DNA from: Acuticoccus sediminis
GTDB taxonomy: Bacteria > Pseudomonadota > Alphaproteobacteria > Rhizobiales > Amorphaceae
Length of the DNA stretch: 64,000 nucleotides
NCBI RefSeq assembly: GCF_003258595.1
Contig: NZ_QHHQ01000003.1
Span: 795,555-859,554 of the forward strand
Direction of reading: 5' to 3'
Part shown: positions 51,802 to 59,806 of the stretch, in pieces
Numbering within the stretch: the stretch's first letter is position 1
How the letters are laid out: the number at the start of each line of letters is the position of its first letter
Made by a program: the position numbers and the translations under genes
Notes under the pieces: generated by a model
Seen by the model: only the letters and a program-made list of their open reading frames with translations
Database searches by the model: none
What the model was told of the DNA's origin: nothing

Positions 51802-52088
51802 GCGACCACCCTTCCCTCGATCCGACTCCAGACGAACGCCATCCGCTCAGCGTGATCGTCGACGACGGCCTGTCCGAGCCGACCGATGTGCACCCCTCGC
51901 CCGGCCGACGCCGCGGCACGGTCCATGTCTGCGAGCCAGCGGTGGAACTCGTGGAACCGGAAGTCCGGCCGTGTTGCCGTGAAGCGTTCGACGATCTCCG
52001 CGTGCGTCGAATCGGGGTCAGGCTCGAAGCCGTTGGAGATGAGGTAGGCCAGGAAGAGGTCGCTGATGTTCGGGTGGGTTCGGGTCAT
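51798..52088 (-). CDS. small phage protein, unknown
   Basis: 96 residues. MTRTHPNISDLFLAYLISNG then IVERFTATRPDFRFHEFHRW. A helical protein of unknown function. It overlaps both neighbours (stop inside the methyltransferase start at 51801, start inside the next gene's stop at 52085), a pattern of tight translational coupling between two methyltransferases. Confidence 0.65.
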   Translation of the reverse strand: MTRTHPNISDLFLAYLISNGFEPDPDSTHAEIVERFTATRPDFRFHEFHRWLADMDRAAASAGRGVHIGRLGQAVVDDHAERMAFVWSRIEGRVVA

Positions 52089-52981
52089 GCCGCCGCTCCG
52101 AACAGGTCACCCGCGACGCGATTTCGTTCGGCCTCTCTCAGGTGGCGACACGCGAGCTGCCAGTATTCAGGCTTCAGTTCGGTGCCGAGAAATTTTCGCC
52201 CGTTACGGACGGACACGACACCTTCACTCCCGATCCCCAAGAACGGCGAGTAGACGGTCTCTCCGGCGTTCGTGTACTGGAGAACCAGGCGCCGGGTCAG
52301 ATCGAGTGGCATGGGGCACAAGTGGCGCTCCTCATCACCCTTGGCGCCGACGTTCAAGACATCTGTCTCGCGCGTATCCATCCAGACCGGCGAGGCCCAT
52401 TCTTGCCAAACGTCGAGCGGGAAATCGGCCGGCGGGTGGAGCACCGGTGCAACGCCTTCCATCCCCTCGGACCACTTGCGGAACACGAGGATGTACTCCG
52501 GCATTCCGCCGCCCGTGCGCGCCGCATCTTCCCGGAAATGTTTGTAGAGGAGCCGGTCGGCCTTCGTCTTCTGCATCTCCTTCACGGGGCACCGCCACAC
52601 CGTCACCTGGCGGTGGAAGGTCCACCCTTCCTCGACGTGCGCGCGGATGCAGTCTGATGTGAACGAGTAGAGACCGCGGTCCCCCTTGGCCGAGCTGTTC
52701 GAGTAGTAGACGAGGTCCTTCACATGGATCGCGCAGAGGCGCCCCGGGCGTGTCACGCGGAACAGGTCGCGGGCGAGATGCCGATAGGCGACGAAGAACT
52801 CATCGTGGCTCGACACGTTGCCCATGTCGCGCTCGCTGTCCGAGTAGATGTAGAGGCTCGAAAACGGCGGAGAGAAGACGCTGAGGTCTATGCTGCTCTC
52901 AGGCATTTCGGCTGTAAATTCTACGGTATCGCAGTTGAAGGCGGCCCACCCGTCGCCGCTCGCCTGATCGAGAACGTTCAT
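52085..52981 (-). CDS. beta-class DNA methyltransferase (N4-cytosine or N6-adenine)
   Basis: 298 residues. Motif IV SPPF (37-40, in IDLSVFSPPFSSLYIY) comes first and the AdoMet motif VYSPFLGIGSEGVVSVRNG near residue 255-270 last, the order of beta-class enzymes. SPP[YF] is most common in N4-cytosine enzymes but also found in some adenine enzymes. PLDLTRRLVLQYTNAGETVY and GTELKPEYWQLA are the usual region flanking motif I. The ATG at 52981 overlaps the helicase stop. No restriction enzyme gene lies nearby, so it is a solitary enzyme. Confidence 0.88.
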   Translation of the reverse strand: MNVLDQASGDGWAAFNCDTVEFTAEMPESSIDLSVFSPPFSSLYIYSDSERDMGNVSSHDEFFVAYRHLARDLFRVTRPGRLCAIHVKDLVYYSNSSAKGDRGLYSFTSDCIRAHVEEGWTFHRQVTVWRCPVKEMQKTKADRLLYKHFREDAARTGGGMPEYILVFRKWSEGMEGVAPVLHPPADFPLDVWQEWASPVWMDTRETDVLNVGAKGDEERHLCPMPLDLTRRLVLQYTNAGETVYSPFLGIGSEGVVSVRNGRKFLGTELKPEYWQLACRHLREAERNRVAGDLFGAAA

Positions 52982-54384
52982 CGTTGCACCATCCACGCCG
53001 GTAGGCGGGCCTCTTGCTCGGGGATGTACGAAAGGCGGACGCCGGACTTGCGAGCCGCTCGCGCCATGGCGGCCGTCATCTCGGCCTTCATCACGTCGTG
53101 GTCGCCGGCCTTGCGGTTGACCGCATGCCAGATCGCGTCCTCGGTATCGGCACAGACCACGTGCACATGGACGTCGCGCGCCTGACGGAACCGCCAGCAG
53201 CGCCTAACGGCCTGATAGAAGCTCTCGTATGAGAAGCTGAGGCCCATGAAGGCCATCCGAGCGCAGTGCTGCCAGTTCAAGCCAAATCCGGCGAGCGAGG
53301 GCTTGCTGAGGAGGACGCGCACCTCGCCGTCGGAAAAGGCGCGTAGGCGCTCTTCCTTCTTCTCGATCGACATGGAGCCACGGACCTCGACGACGCCATC
53401 AAGAACCGCGTGGACGGCGTCGGCGTCATAGTCCGTCTCGACCCAGATCACCCACGACTCATCGGGTTCGGCCGAGACGATGCGGGCAACCTGCTCGGCC
53501 CGCATTGCGCTCGTCAGCCGCTTCTCACGGTGGATCGACGTCGCCGAGGTGTCGGGCACGCGAAACAGCCGCGCTTGGCCGTCCTTCTCGCCCCCAGCAT
53601 TCGCGCTCCGGTCGGCCGCCACCAGATGCCGATGCATGACGAGCTCAGGCATCTGGAAGCCCTCGTCGCTGAACCCGAGGTCGGACGGCTTCGACACACA
53701 GCGAGCCCACGACGCAACCCAGTCCCAGAACGGGCCCACGGCAGGCTTCTTGAGGCGATAGCGTCCCATGTTCGTCTGGTCCGCGATGAACCAGCGAGAC
53801 AGCATCTCCGGCGCGTCCATGACGCCGAGGAATTGAGAGTGCTGCCCCAACTCGGTGTGGTCGTTCGGAGCGGGCGTAGCCGTGCAGCAAAGGCGGTACG
53901 GCGTGCGCTTGAACGACTTGATCAAGGCGCGTGTCGTCTTGCCGGTGAAGCTCTTGAGGACGGAACTCTCGTCGAGGATCACCCCGCCCCAGAGATCCGG
54001 GTTCACATCCTTGAGCCGCTCATAGTTGGTGACGACGACCTTCGGGGAGACGGGCGCCGATCCGGTCCGGGACTGTTCCGCCTCAACGCCTAGCTCGACC
54101 GCCTCGCGCACGTGTTGCGTGCCGACGGCGAGCGGCGCCAGCATGAGCACCGGCTTCCCGGTCTTCCTCATCACCTGATCGCCCCATGCGAGCGCTGTTC
54201 GCGTCTTGCCGAGGCCGGTGTCGTAGAACAGCGCGGCGCGGCCGCACTCCAGGGCGAATTGCACGCCGTGACGCTGATGCGGAAACAACGAGGACGGAAT
54301 CGTCGCCTCGTCTACGCGGAAGCCCGCCGGGTCGAACGCGATGGCCTTCCGCGCGATGTGATCGCGGTAAGCGTCGAGGCTCAT
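52978..54384 (-). CDS. SF2 DEAD/SNF2-type helicase
   Basis: 468 residues. Motif I is FYDTGLGKT (53-61), motif Ia LAPLAV, motif II VILDES (135-140), motif III TATPAPND (168-175), and motif VI EQAVRRCWRFRQA. The LFPHQRHGVQFAL Q-motif precedes motif I. The layout is that of phage SNF2-like helicases that act in replication or recombination. It is coupled to the second methyltransferase and to a wHTH protein by ATGA overlaps. It may remodel DNA-protein complexes or branched DNA. Confidence 0.9.
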   Translation of the reverse strand: MSLDAYRDHIARKAIAFDPAGFRVDEATIPSSLFPHQRHGVQFALECGRAALFYDTGLGKTRTALAWGDQVMRKTGKPVLMLAPLAVGTQHVREAVELGVEAEQSRTGSAPVSPKVVVTNYERLKDVNPDLWGGVILDESSVLKSFTGKTTRALIKSFKRTPYRLCCTATPAPNDHTELGQHSQFLGVMDAPEMLSRWFIADQTNMGRYRLKKPAVGPFWDWVASWARCVSKPSDLGFSDEGFQMPELVMHRHLVAADRSANAGGEKDGQARLFRVPDTSATSIHREKRLTSAMRAEQVARIVSAEPDESWVIWVETDYDADAVHAVLDGVVEVRGSMSIEKKEERLRAFSDGEVRVLLSKPSLAGFGLNWQHCARMAFMGLSFSYESFYQAVRRCWRFRQARDVHVHVVCADTEDAIWHAVNRKAGDHDVMKAEMTAAMARAARKSGVRLSYIPEQEARLPAWMVQR

Positions 54385-54617
54385 GCGGCGCCCCCGAGCT
54401 GGTAGACCACAGCCCGGTCGAGCCGCCCTCGGCCGCCGCGGCGAATGGACGAGACCAGCCCCTCGCGCTCGAGGTCCCGCAGCGCGCGGCGGACATCGTC
54501 ACGGGTGGTCGTCGCGTCCTCGAGCTTGCTGGCGATCAGCGCGAGCGGCGCGGTGCATCCCTTCTCGGCACGGGACCGCAGGAAACGGATGGCGTTGTCA
54601 CGGACGGAGGCAGTCAT
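54381..54617 (-). CDS. winged-helix DNA-binding protein, small
   Basis: 78 residues. ALIASKLEDATTTRDDVRRA then LRDLEREGLVSSIRRGGRGR and RAVVYQLG form a winged HTH: helix-turn-helix, recognition helix, and a basic wing with RRGGRGR. It might regulate transcription or act with the helicase. It overlaps the helicase start by four bases and its upstream neighbour by four bases. Confidence 0.75.
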   Translation of the reverse strand: MTASVRDNAIRFLRSRAEKGCTAPLALIASKLEDATTTRDDVRRALRDLEREGLVSSIRRGGRGRLDRAVVYQLGGAA

Positions 54618-54865
54618 GCGCGCCCCCGCCGACGGCGGACCGGGCGACTGGCCGCGACGAGCAGCTCCAAGGCGTCCACGGCGCGGTTGGCTCGCTCGGC
54701 GTCCCGGCTGCAGAGACCGAACACGATGTCAGCGGACGCCACACGCACGTCGAACTCTCGGCGGATGCCGAGCCGCCTGGCCTCGTCCCGCAACGCTTCA
54801 GCCTTCGCCCTGATCGGCGCGGCGACGACGTCCCACTCTTGGTTGGTGCCGGCCATGGAGGTCAT
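54614..54865 (-). CDS. small phage protein, unknown
   Basis: 83 residues, MTSMAGTNQEWDVVAAPIRA then LGIRREFDVRVASADIVFGL. It is helical with a basic C-terminus (RPVRRRRGRA). No family is recognised. It sits between the RuvC-like gene and the wHTH gene and overlaps both. Confidence 0.6.
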   Translation of the reverse strand: MTSMAGTNQEWDVVAAPIRAKAEALRDEARRLGIRREFDVRVASADIVFGLCSRDAERANRAVDALELLVAASRPVRRRRGRA

Positions 54866-55422
54866 GCCGCGCGCCCCGCAAAGAGTGGCCCGGAAGAGGC
54901 CGCAAATGGTCGATCCTTCATGTGGCGCGCGTAGTCCAAAATGGCGAGCGCCTCGGCCTCGTTATGGTCTTTCGGAGACCATCCCAATTGTCGGCATCGC
55001 TGGACCGCCAGATGCTTCCAATTCGGCGCCTTCTTTCCGCGCCCTACCTTACCGATACCGAGGAAGTGCTTTCGCCACGTGCCTACGGCGACAAACTCGA
55101 CAGGTGTGCGAGTGGCCACACCAAGTTCTTCAAGCATCCCCTGGATCTTAGTTAGCGCCTCGCGCGTCTTAGCGTTGGATTTTCCGCCGCGCTGCCATGC
55201 CTCGGCGTCGAAGTCTTCGACGTAGATCGCGTCGAACGGTGCTCCACGATCGTCAAATGCCTGGATCTTCCTGAGGAAGAATTCCCGGGCGGTGTTGAGC
55301 CTCTCTGCCATCGGATCATGAGAAGACCCAAGGGTCTCGACACCGGAGCGGATCTCATCCGGAGAGCGCCATCGCGCCCAACCCATCTTGATCGACGCTG
55401 GATCAATACTGAGCAAATGCAT
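54862..55422 (-). CDS. RuvC-like Holliday junction nuclease
   Basis: 186 residues with an RNase H fold: MHLLSIDPASIKMGWARW supplies the first catalytic Asp (7), FDAIYVEDFDAEAW the Glu/Asp pair (around 68-70), and SPKDHNEAEALAILDY the C-terminal acidic residues. VEFVAVGTWRKHFLGIGKVG lies before the last motif, as in phage RuvC-type enzymes. It should cut Holliday or branched junctions during replication or packaging. The length matches small phage RuvC-like proteins. Confidence 0.85.
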   Translation of the reverse strand: MHLLSIDPASIKMGWARWRSPDEIRSGVETLGSSHDPMAERLNTAREFFLRKIQAFDDRGAPFDAIYVEDFDAEAWQRGGKSNAKTREALTKIQGMLEELGVATRTPVEFVAVGTWRKHFLGIGKVGRGKKAPNWKHLAVQRCRQLGWSPKDHNEAEALAILDYARHMKDRPFAASSGPLFAGRAA

Positions 55423-55613
55423 CCTATCGTCCTCGGAATGGTCGCCGGGTGCTCAGGCCACCGCCCGGCTCGGTCTCGGGGTGCGGGTTTCGTTCGCACT
55501 GCCGTTCGCCTTGAAATGATCCCCGGGACTTCGGGCCGCCGCCGGGTCGACGTCTTCGGGGGGACGCGGTTGAGGGTGTCAAACGCAGCCGCTGCCCCCG
55601 GCCCGTTGCTCCG
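55423..55613. other. 191-base gap
   Basis: No gene seen; the spacer is GC-rich and contains no obvious terminator or promoter. Confidence 0.4.
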
Positions 55614-56282
55614 TCAGTCCACGGTCGCGGCGGCGCGATCGTTGGTCGACGTGTCCATGAAGCGCTCGGTCTCGGCGTCCGCCTCGGCGAAATCGCGATC
55701 GGTCGCCGCCTTCGCCGCGTCCTCGATATCGGTCTGGCCCTCGTTTGCCGGCGCGAGACCGACAGCCTTCGCGCGCTTGGCTATGCGGTCCTCGGTCGTG
55801 GTCGAGTTGCGTGGCTTCTTGGCCTTGTCCTTGGCCGCGTTCTTCGCGACCCGGCCGCCCTTGTTGACGATGACGGCGTCCCCGCCCTTCTCGGCGACGT
55901 CAGCGACGACAGCCTCGTGCTGCTTCCAGTCGCCGCCGTCGCTGGACGAAGTGCCTGACGCCTCATGGCCGAGCTTCATCCAGTCCTCGTCGGATCCTTC
56001 GACGGCAGCATCCCAGACCATCTCGAGCTGGGACTGCTCGTCGATGTCGAAGGCCTCTCCGACCTCATCGAACTCGCGGAGCTTCTTGCGGCGCTTGATG
56101 GCGGCCTGCATCACCTTCTTCGGGACGCCCGCCCCCTTCGCCTCGTCGAAGAGGACCTTCATGTCGTCGCGCTTCTTCTTCATCAGCGCCCCATGGTCGG
56201 ATGCGAATTCCGCATCGACGTTCTCAAAGCGCGTGAGGAAGCCGGTGATCATTTCCGGCGAAATGCGGTTGGTCGCAGCCAT
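55614..56282 (-). CDS. Gam-like/GapR-like helical phage protein (uncertain)
   Basis: 222 residues, MAATNRISPEMITGFLTRFE then NVDAEFASDHGALMKKKRDD. The N-terminal 80 residues are a long helix of the kind seen in coiled-coil DNA-associated proteins, with KKKRDDMKVLFDEAKGAGVP, KKVMQAAIKRRKKLREFDEV. The pattern is similar to the DUF2312/GapR family (helix with KxLRQ... and ...AKxxGFDxKxxRxxIRLRK), known in Alphaproteobacteria as DNA-binding. The remaining half is charged and low-complexity. It is preceded by TAATG coupling with a 50-residue gene. Confidence 0.55.
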   Translation of the reverse strand: MAATNRISPEMITGFLTRFENVDAEFASDHGALMKKKRDDMKVLFDEAKGAGVPKKVMQAAIKRRKKLREFDEVGEAFDIDEQSQLEMVWDAAVEGSDEDWMKLGHEASGTSSSDGGDWKQHEAVVADVAEKGGDAVIVNKGGRVAKNAAKDKAKKPRNSTTTEDRIAKRAKAVGLAPANEGQTDIEDAAKAATDRDFAEADAETERFMDTSTNDRAAATVD

Positions 56283-56434
56283 TATGCGAGGCCTCCAGCA
56301 GATGGTTGGGATGCGCCGGCCCAAGGCGTGATCACCTCCAGGGCACAGCGAGCGATGGTGAACCGCTCCTCGAGGAGCGCGGCGGTGGCGCTGACCGTGA
56401 AGAGCGAGGCGGTGAGGCAAATGAGGCTGATCAT
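56282..56434 (-). CDS. 50-residue protein with hydrophobic N-terminus
   Basis: The ATG at 56434 overlaps the stop of the upstream gene (ATGA), and its TAA (56284-56282) overlaps the next ATG (TAATG). The product starts MISLICLTASLFTVSATAAL, which could be a signal peptide or a short membrane anchor. Double coupling strongly suggests a translated gene in the replication operon. No function is known. Confidence 0.6.
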   Translation of the reverse strand: MISLICLTASLFTVSATAALLEERFTIARCALEVITPWAGASQPSAGGLA

Positions 56435-56877
56435 CGGCCTGCCTCGACGAGGTGTTTGGGGCCACTCCTTGCCGCGCCGGTGGCTCGGACAGCCAAGAGA
56501 CGGACCTCGGAGAGCCTGTCTTCCAGTCGTTTGATCAGCGTGTCGAAGCGCTCGTCGTCCCTACGGCCCTCGACTATTTGGACGCCGTTGGCGACCGATG
56601 TTCGGTCTCGACGCATGAGCACGCCGATCTCCGAAAGAGGGTGCCCAAGGGACGTGTTCATCAGGTAGTAGACGATGAAGCGCGCTTCGGATGACCGCGG
56701 CGAACCACGGGTCGAGCAGAGGATCCCACCACGCGTTTGGCCGGTCTCAGCGGCGACGATCTCGATCACCTTGTCGAGCCGTCCAGCGCTGAACGATCCA
56801 CCGATTGGGTGGACCCCGCAGCCATCATTCGCCACGCGGGCGGATGCCCCGTCGCCAATTTGAACGAGCGCGCTCAT
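56431..56877 (-). CDS. stand-alone DnaA domain IV-like protein
   Basis: 148 residues. VIEIVAAETGQTRGGILCST then SSEARFIVYYLMNTSLGHPL and SEIGVLMRRDRTSVANGVQI match DnaA domain IV (vae.ygvs..dl.s..R....a.aR.iamYL.r.lt..sl.eIG..fg.RDHttV.ha). The signature reads RRDRTSV instead of RDHTTV. There is no AAA+ domain. It overlaps the dnaB start (ATGA). It may bind DNA at an origin or regulate the DnaA-like protein encoded 8 kb away. Confidence 0.8.
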   Translation of the reverse strand: MSALVQIGDGASARVANDGCGVHPIGGSFSAGRLDKVIEIVAAETGQTRGGILCSTRGSPRSSEARFIVYYLMNTSLGHPLSEIGVLMRRDRTSVANGVQIVEGRRDDERFDTLIKRLEDRLSEVRLLAVRATGAARSGPKHLVEAGR

Positions 56878-58229
56878 GCGGCACGCTCCAGGTTTCCGAA
56901 CGACGTGAGAGACGCATCGAAGGACAGGTCGACGGTGCCTGTCGGGCCGTGCCGGTGCTTGGCGATGATGATCTCCGCCTTGCCATGGGCGGCTTCCATC
57001 TTCGCCTCCCACTCGAAGAAGGCGTCGGTGCCTTCCTTCGGCCTGGACTGCGCGAGGTAGTATTCCTCGCGATAGACGAACATCACGATGTCCGCGTCCT
57101 GCTCGATCGATCCGGACTCGCGCAGATCCGACAGGCGCGGGCGCTTGTCTTCGCGTGCCTCGACTTGCCGCGAGAGCTGCGAAAGCGCGATCACCGGAAC
57201 ATCGAGGTCTTTGGCCAGAGCCTTCAGGCCCATGGTGATGTCCGTGAGTTCGTTGACCCGGTTCTGGCCGCGCTTCCCCTCGCCTTGCATGAGCTGGAGG
57301 TAGTCGACGACGACGGCCTGGATATTCTTGGATCGGCGCAGCCGGCGGGCCCGTGCCGAGAGCTGAGCGATCGTCAGCCCGCCAGACTGGTCGATGAAGA
57401 TCGGAAGCCCGCCGATGTCCCTCGACGCGTCCGTGAGCTGGCCGAATTCTGCCTCGTTGATGGCGCCACGCACGATCCGGGATCCGGAGATCCGGGATGC
57501 CTCGGAGATCAGCCGGATGCCGAGCTGCTCGCCCGACATCTCCAGCGAGAAGAACGCGACTGCGAGCCCCTGTGCCGCCAGTCCCTTCGCCATGCTCGTC
57601 GCCAGGCTCGTCTTGCCGGATGCCGGTCTCCCGGCGACGATCACGAGGTCGGACCGCTGCAGGCCTCCCATGAGCTTGTCGAGGTCGGCGAGGCCAGTCG
57701 AAAAGCCCGATAGTCCTGCGCGACGATGGTAGGCCGCCTCGGCGAGCTTCAGCGCCATCTCCGCAGCCTCACCGAGCGACGCGTAGCGGGTGTCCCCTCG
57801 CCGCTCGGCGATGGCGAAAGTCTCGCGCTCGACCGCCTCCAGTATCGCGGCAGAACTTTCGCCGCCGCCGATTCGGGAGTCCACGTCAGCGCAGAGGTTC
57901 CCAAGCCGACGAAGCCGGGACGCTTCGACGATGTCGGAGGCGAGGTCCGGAACCGACATCGTCCAAGCCGCTGCGGCAACACACCGCCCGAGATACTCGG
58001 CACCGGACATCCCACCGATGTCGTTGCCGAGCTCGCGGCCAATGCGCAGTGGCGTCGCCGGTTGGCCCGTCGCCACTGCTCGCTCGATGGCCGCGAACGC
58101 TTTGCGGTGCGGCTCCACGGCGAAGTCCTCCGCCCTCAGCACACCGTCGAAGTTGTCCAGCGCGTCAGGTCGGGAGAGCATCGCGCCGAGGATGCCCTGC
58201 TCAGCCTTGTGGATCGCGTCGAGGTCCAT
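56874..58229 (-). CDS. dnaB: replicative DNA helicase DnaB
   Basis: 451 residues. The N-terminal domain (KAEQGILGAMLSRPDALDNF) is followed by a linker and a RecA-type core: Walker A GRPASGKTSLATSMA, Walker B VDYLQLMQGEG, and SRQVEAREDKRPRLSDLRES. Length and motifs are normal for DnaB. It unwinds DNA at the phage fork and presumably is loaded by a phage or host initiator. ATG 58229 is preceded by GAGGAG; the stop of the preceding gene overlaps it as TGATG. Confidence 0.95.
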   Translation of the reverse strand: MDLDAIHKAEQGILGAMLSRPDALDNFDGVLRAEDFAVEPHRKAFAAIERAVATGQPATPLRIGRELGNDIGGMSGAEYLGRCVAAAAWTMSVPDLASDIVEASRLRRLGNLCADVDSRIGGGESSAAILEAVERETFAIAERRGDTRYASLGEAAEMALKLAEAAYHRRAGLSGFSTGLADLDKLMGGLQRSDLVIVAGRPASGKTSLATSMAKGLAAQGLAVAFFSLEMSGEQLGIRLISEASRISGSRIVRGAINEAEFGQLTDASRDIGGLPIFIDQSGGLTIAQLSARARRLRRSKNIQAVVVDYLQLMQGEGKRGQNRVNELTDITMGLKALAKDLDVPVIALSQLSRQVEAREDKRPRLSDLRESGSIEQDADIVMFVYREEYYLAQSRPKEGTDAFFEWEAKMEAAHGKAEIIIAKHRHGPTGTVDLSFDASLTSFGNLERAA

Positions 58230-58609
58230 CAACCGCGCTCCTCAGTGAAACCGTGATTGTCGTGGGGGTTGCCCGTGAATTGGCCCGGCCATCGCGTCGG
58301 GAAGCTCTCCTGCGACAGCCGCCCGCCGGGGCACGTCAGCGCCTCGGTAATCCGGCGGCATTTGGCGCTCGCGCCGCCACCGATCGAGGTGATGAACCTC
58401 TGCCAAGCCTCCATCGGAGGTCGCTGCGACGGGATCTCCGCGTCCAGCGTGATCCCCTCGCCCATCGGCCCGGTGAACTGGCGGGCCGTCTGGAAATAGT
58501 CCGCCCAGGTGATCGTCCCCACCGGCTTCGCGGCGGGCTGGTTCGGGCGAAGTTGCGTGATGTTCGACGGAGTCGTGCCGTCCGTCGGCGGACCGTTCTT
58601 CAGCCTCAT
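58229..58609 (-). CDS. phage replication-region protein in the coding frame of the 3' overlap
   Basis: 126 residues, MRLKNGPPTDGTTPSNITQL then WADYFQTARQFTGPMGEGIT. This frame has a strongly GC-biased third position over its whole length, while the overlapping frame does not, so it is the real coding frame here. It ends TGATG at DnaB. No good ribosome site precedes the ATG at 58609, so it may be a continuation of the DUF1376 protein after a frame change. The family is not recognised. Confidence 0.6.
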   Translation of the reverse strand: MRLKNGPPTDGTTPSNITQLRPNQPAAKPVGTITWADYFQTARQFTGPMGEGITLDAEIPSQRPPMEAWQRFITSIGGGASAKCRRITEALTCPGGRLSQESFPTRWPGQFTGNPHDNHGFTEERG

Positions 58610-59312
58610 CGTCGTCGTCCGTGCATTGGTCCTCCCACTCCCTGAAAAGCCGGTGGCTCAGGTAGCGGCAGACGTGTTTCGGGTTGAGAGCGAAGGTCGC
58701 CGTCCGCTGGGCTCGGATCGAGGCGGCGTAGAAATCCAGGACGAGAAACGCGACCCAACGTTCCCTGTTGGAAAGCTTCTTCCACGCGTTCTCAGCTTCG
58801 GCTTTTCCACCTGCTGGTGCGTTGAGGGTCTTCCACGTCTCTCGGGACCTCTCCCAAAAGTCTGAGAAGGGAGGTGCGTCAGCGCCTTCCTTCTTTCTCT
58901 TCGTAGAAGAGGAAGATTTGGTTTTGGTTTTGGAGGCATCAGGTTGGCATTGCGACGGCTCTGCCGTGGCATATGCCGATGCCTTATTTTTCCGCCACTT
59001 AGCCCGAGCATTCTCACTCTGGCTTTTCGATTTCTGTCTGACAGCATTGAGCGTGTCCGTCAGACGGCCTTGGCGAATTTCGCCGTCCTCGTCATGGAAG
59101 AACTCCATGATCGTGTCCCGAACTCGAGCCCATTGGCCCGGTGTCATCCGGGCAATCCGAGCGAGCTTCTTGTCGTCGCTGGTGAGTGATCCGCCTTGAC
59201 GCCACATCGTCATGAGCAGCAGCAGGTAGGCGCCATGCTCGATCGTGGTCAGGTGGCCGGTGTCGCCGAGGTACGCGTCGGTGAAGAGGGGCATCGCCGG
59301 TAGTTCAGCCAT
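58242..59312 (-). CDS. DUF1376 (YdaU-like) replication protein, C-terminus in doubtful frame
   Basis: The start MAELPAMPLFTDAYLGDTGH then LTTIEHGAYLLLLMTMWRQG is the DUF1376/YdaU signature, found next to DnaB or DnaC genes in many prophages. A charged middle follows (KRKKEGADAPPFSDFWERSR), and residues 150-235 hold WKKLSNRERWVAFLVLDFYA and NPKHVCRYLSHRLFREWEDQ, the family's second conserved block. From about residue 240 (58609 downward) the frame loses third-position GC bias and the overlapping 126-residue frame takes over. The true protein is either about 245-355 residues or a frameshift fusion. Start 59312 is preferred over ATG 59324. Confidence 0.8.
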   Translation of the reverse strand: MAELPAMPLFTDAYLGDTGHLTTIEHGAYLLLLMTMWRQGGSLTSDDKKLARIARMTPGQWARVRDTIMEFFHDEDGEIRQGRLTDTLNAVRQKSKSQSENARAKWRKNKASAYATAEPSQCQPDASKTKTKSSSSTKRKKEGADAPPFSDFWERSRETWKTLNAPAGGKAEAENAWKKLSNRERWVAFLVLDFYAASIRAQRTATFALNPKHVCRYLSHRLFREWEDQCTDDDDEAEERSADGRHDSVEHHATSPEPARREAGGDDHLGGLFPDGPPVHRADGRGDHAGRGDPVAATSDGGLAEVHHLDRWRRERQMPPDYRGADVPRRAAVAGELPDAMAGPIHGQPPRQSRFH

Positions 59313-59557
59313 CGACGTGCCCACTTAAGAGAAAGGCTGGGGCAGCGGCGCGCCGCGCCCCGGCGAGTTTGCCGACGGCCGTGGTGGTTCGAGGGAGGAA
59401 CCGCCGGCGGGTCTGCTGTCCGCAATTAGATGTCACGCAAACAGTTGCAGTCGCACGGACCTGTTGACCGGGCATTGCCCATGGCCACACTTTTGCCGTA
59501 GTCAAAGCAACTGATGTGGAATTAACATTCCCCCGTAAGTTGAAACGGGAGGACTTT
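59313..59557. promoter_or_regulatory. divergent intergenic control region
   Basis: No gene is seen. Minus-strand replication genes and the plus-strand 82-residue gene start from here. GTTGCAG (59444-59450) and TTTGCCGTA followed by AAAGCAAC (59492-59511) resemble half-sites of the 17-bp operator found near the repressor, in degenerate form. TTGACC at 59464 could be a -35 box, but no -10 fits well. Confidence 0.35.
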
Positions 59558-59806
59558 ATGGAACAGCCCATAGAGCTGTATAGTGCAGGAGAAGTATTTG
59601 CTACCGATGGGATCATAGAGACCCTGAACGATGGTAACCTTTTCCGAGTTGTCATGCTCAGTGAGCGTGACGGGCGCGCATATGAGGCTGTGAAAGTGAT
59701 CATGCCTCGGGCGAGCCTTCGGCAGCTTCGCGACGCGATCGATGAGGCTCTCTCGGGAGAGGGCGGAACTCAATCAGCGCCTCCGGCGTCACCTCGCCTT
59801 CCGTGA
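59558..59806 (+). CDS. small phage protein, unknown, plus strand
   Basis: 82 residues from ATG 59558, which has GGGAGGA at six bases. The sequence MEQPIELYSAGEVFATDGII then NLFRVVMLSERDGRAYEAVK reads as a small alpha/beta protein. Its last 36 codons overlap in antisense with the end of the Cro-like gene. It may be an early plus-strand gene under the phage switch. No family is recognised. Confidence 0.6.
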   Translation: MEQPIELYSAGEVFATDGIIETLNDGNLFRVVMLSERDGRAYEAVKVIMPRASLRQLRDAIDEALSGEGGTQSAPPASPRLP

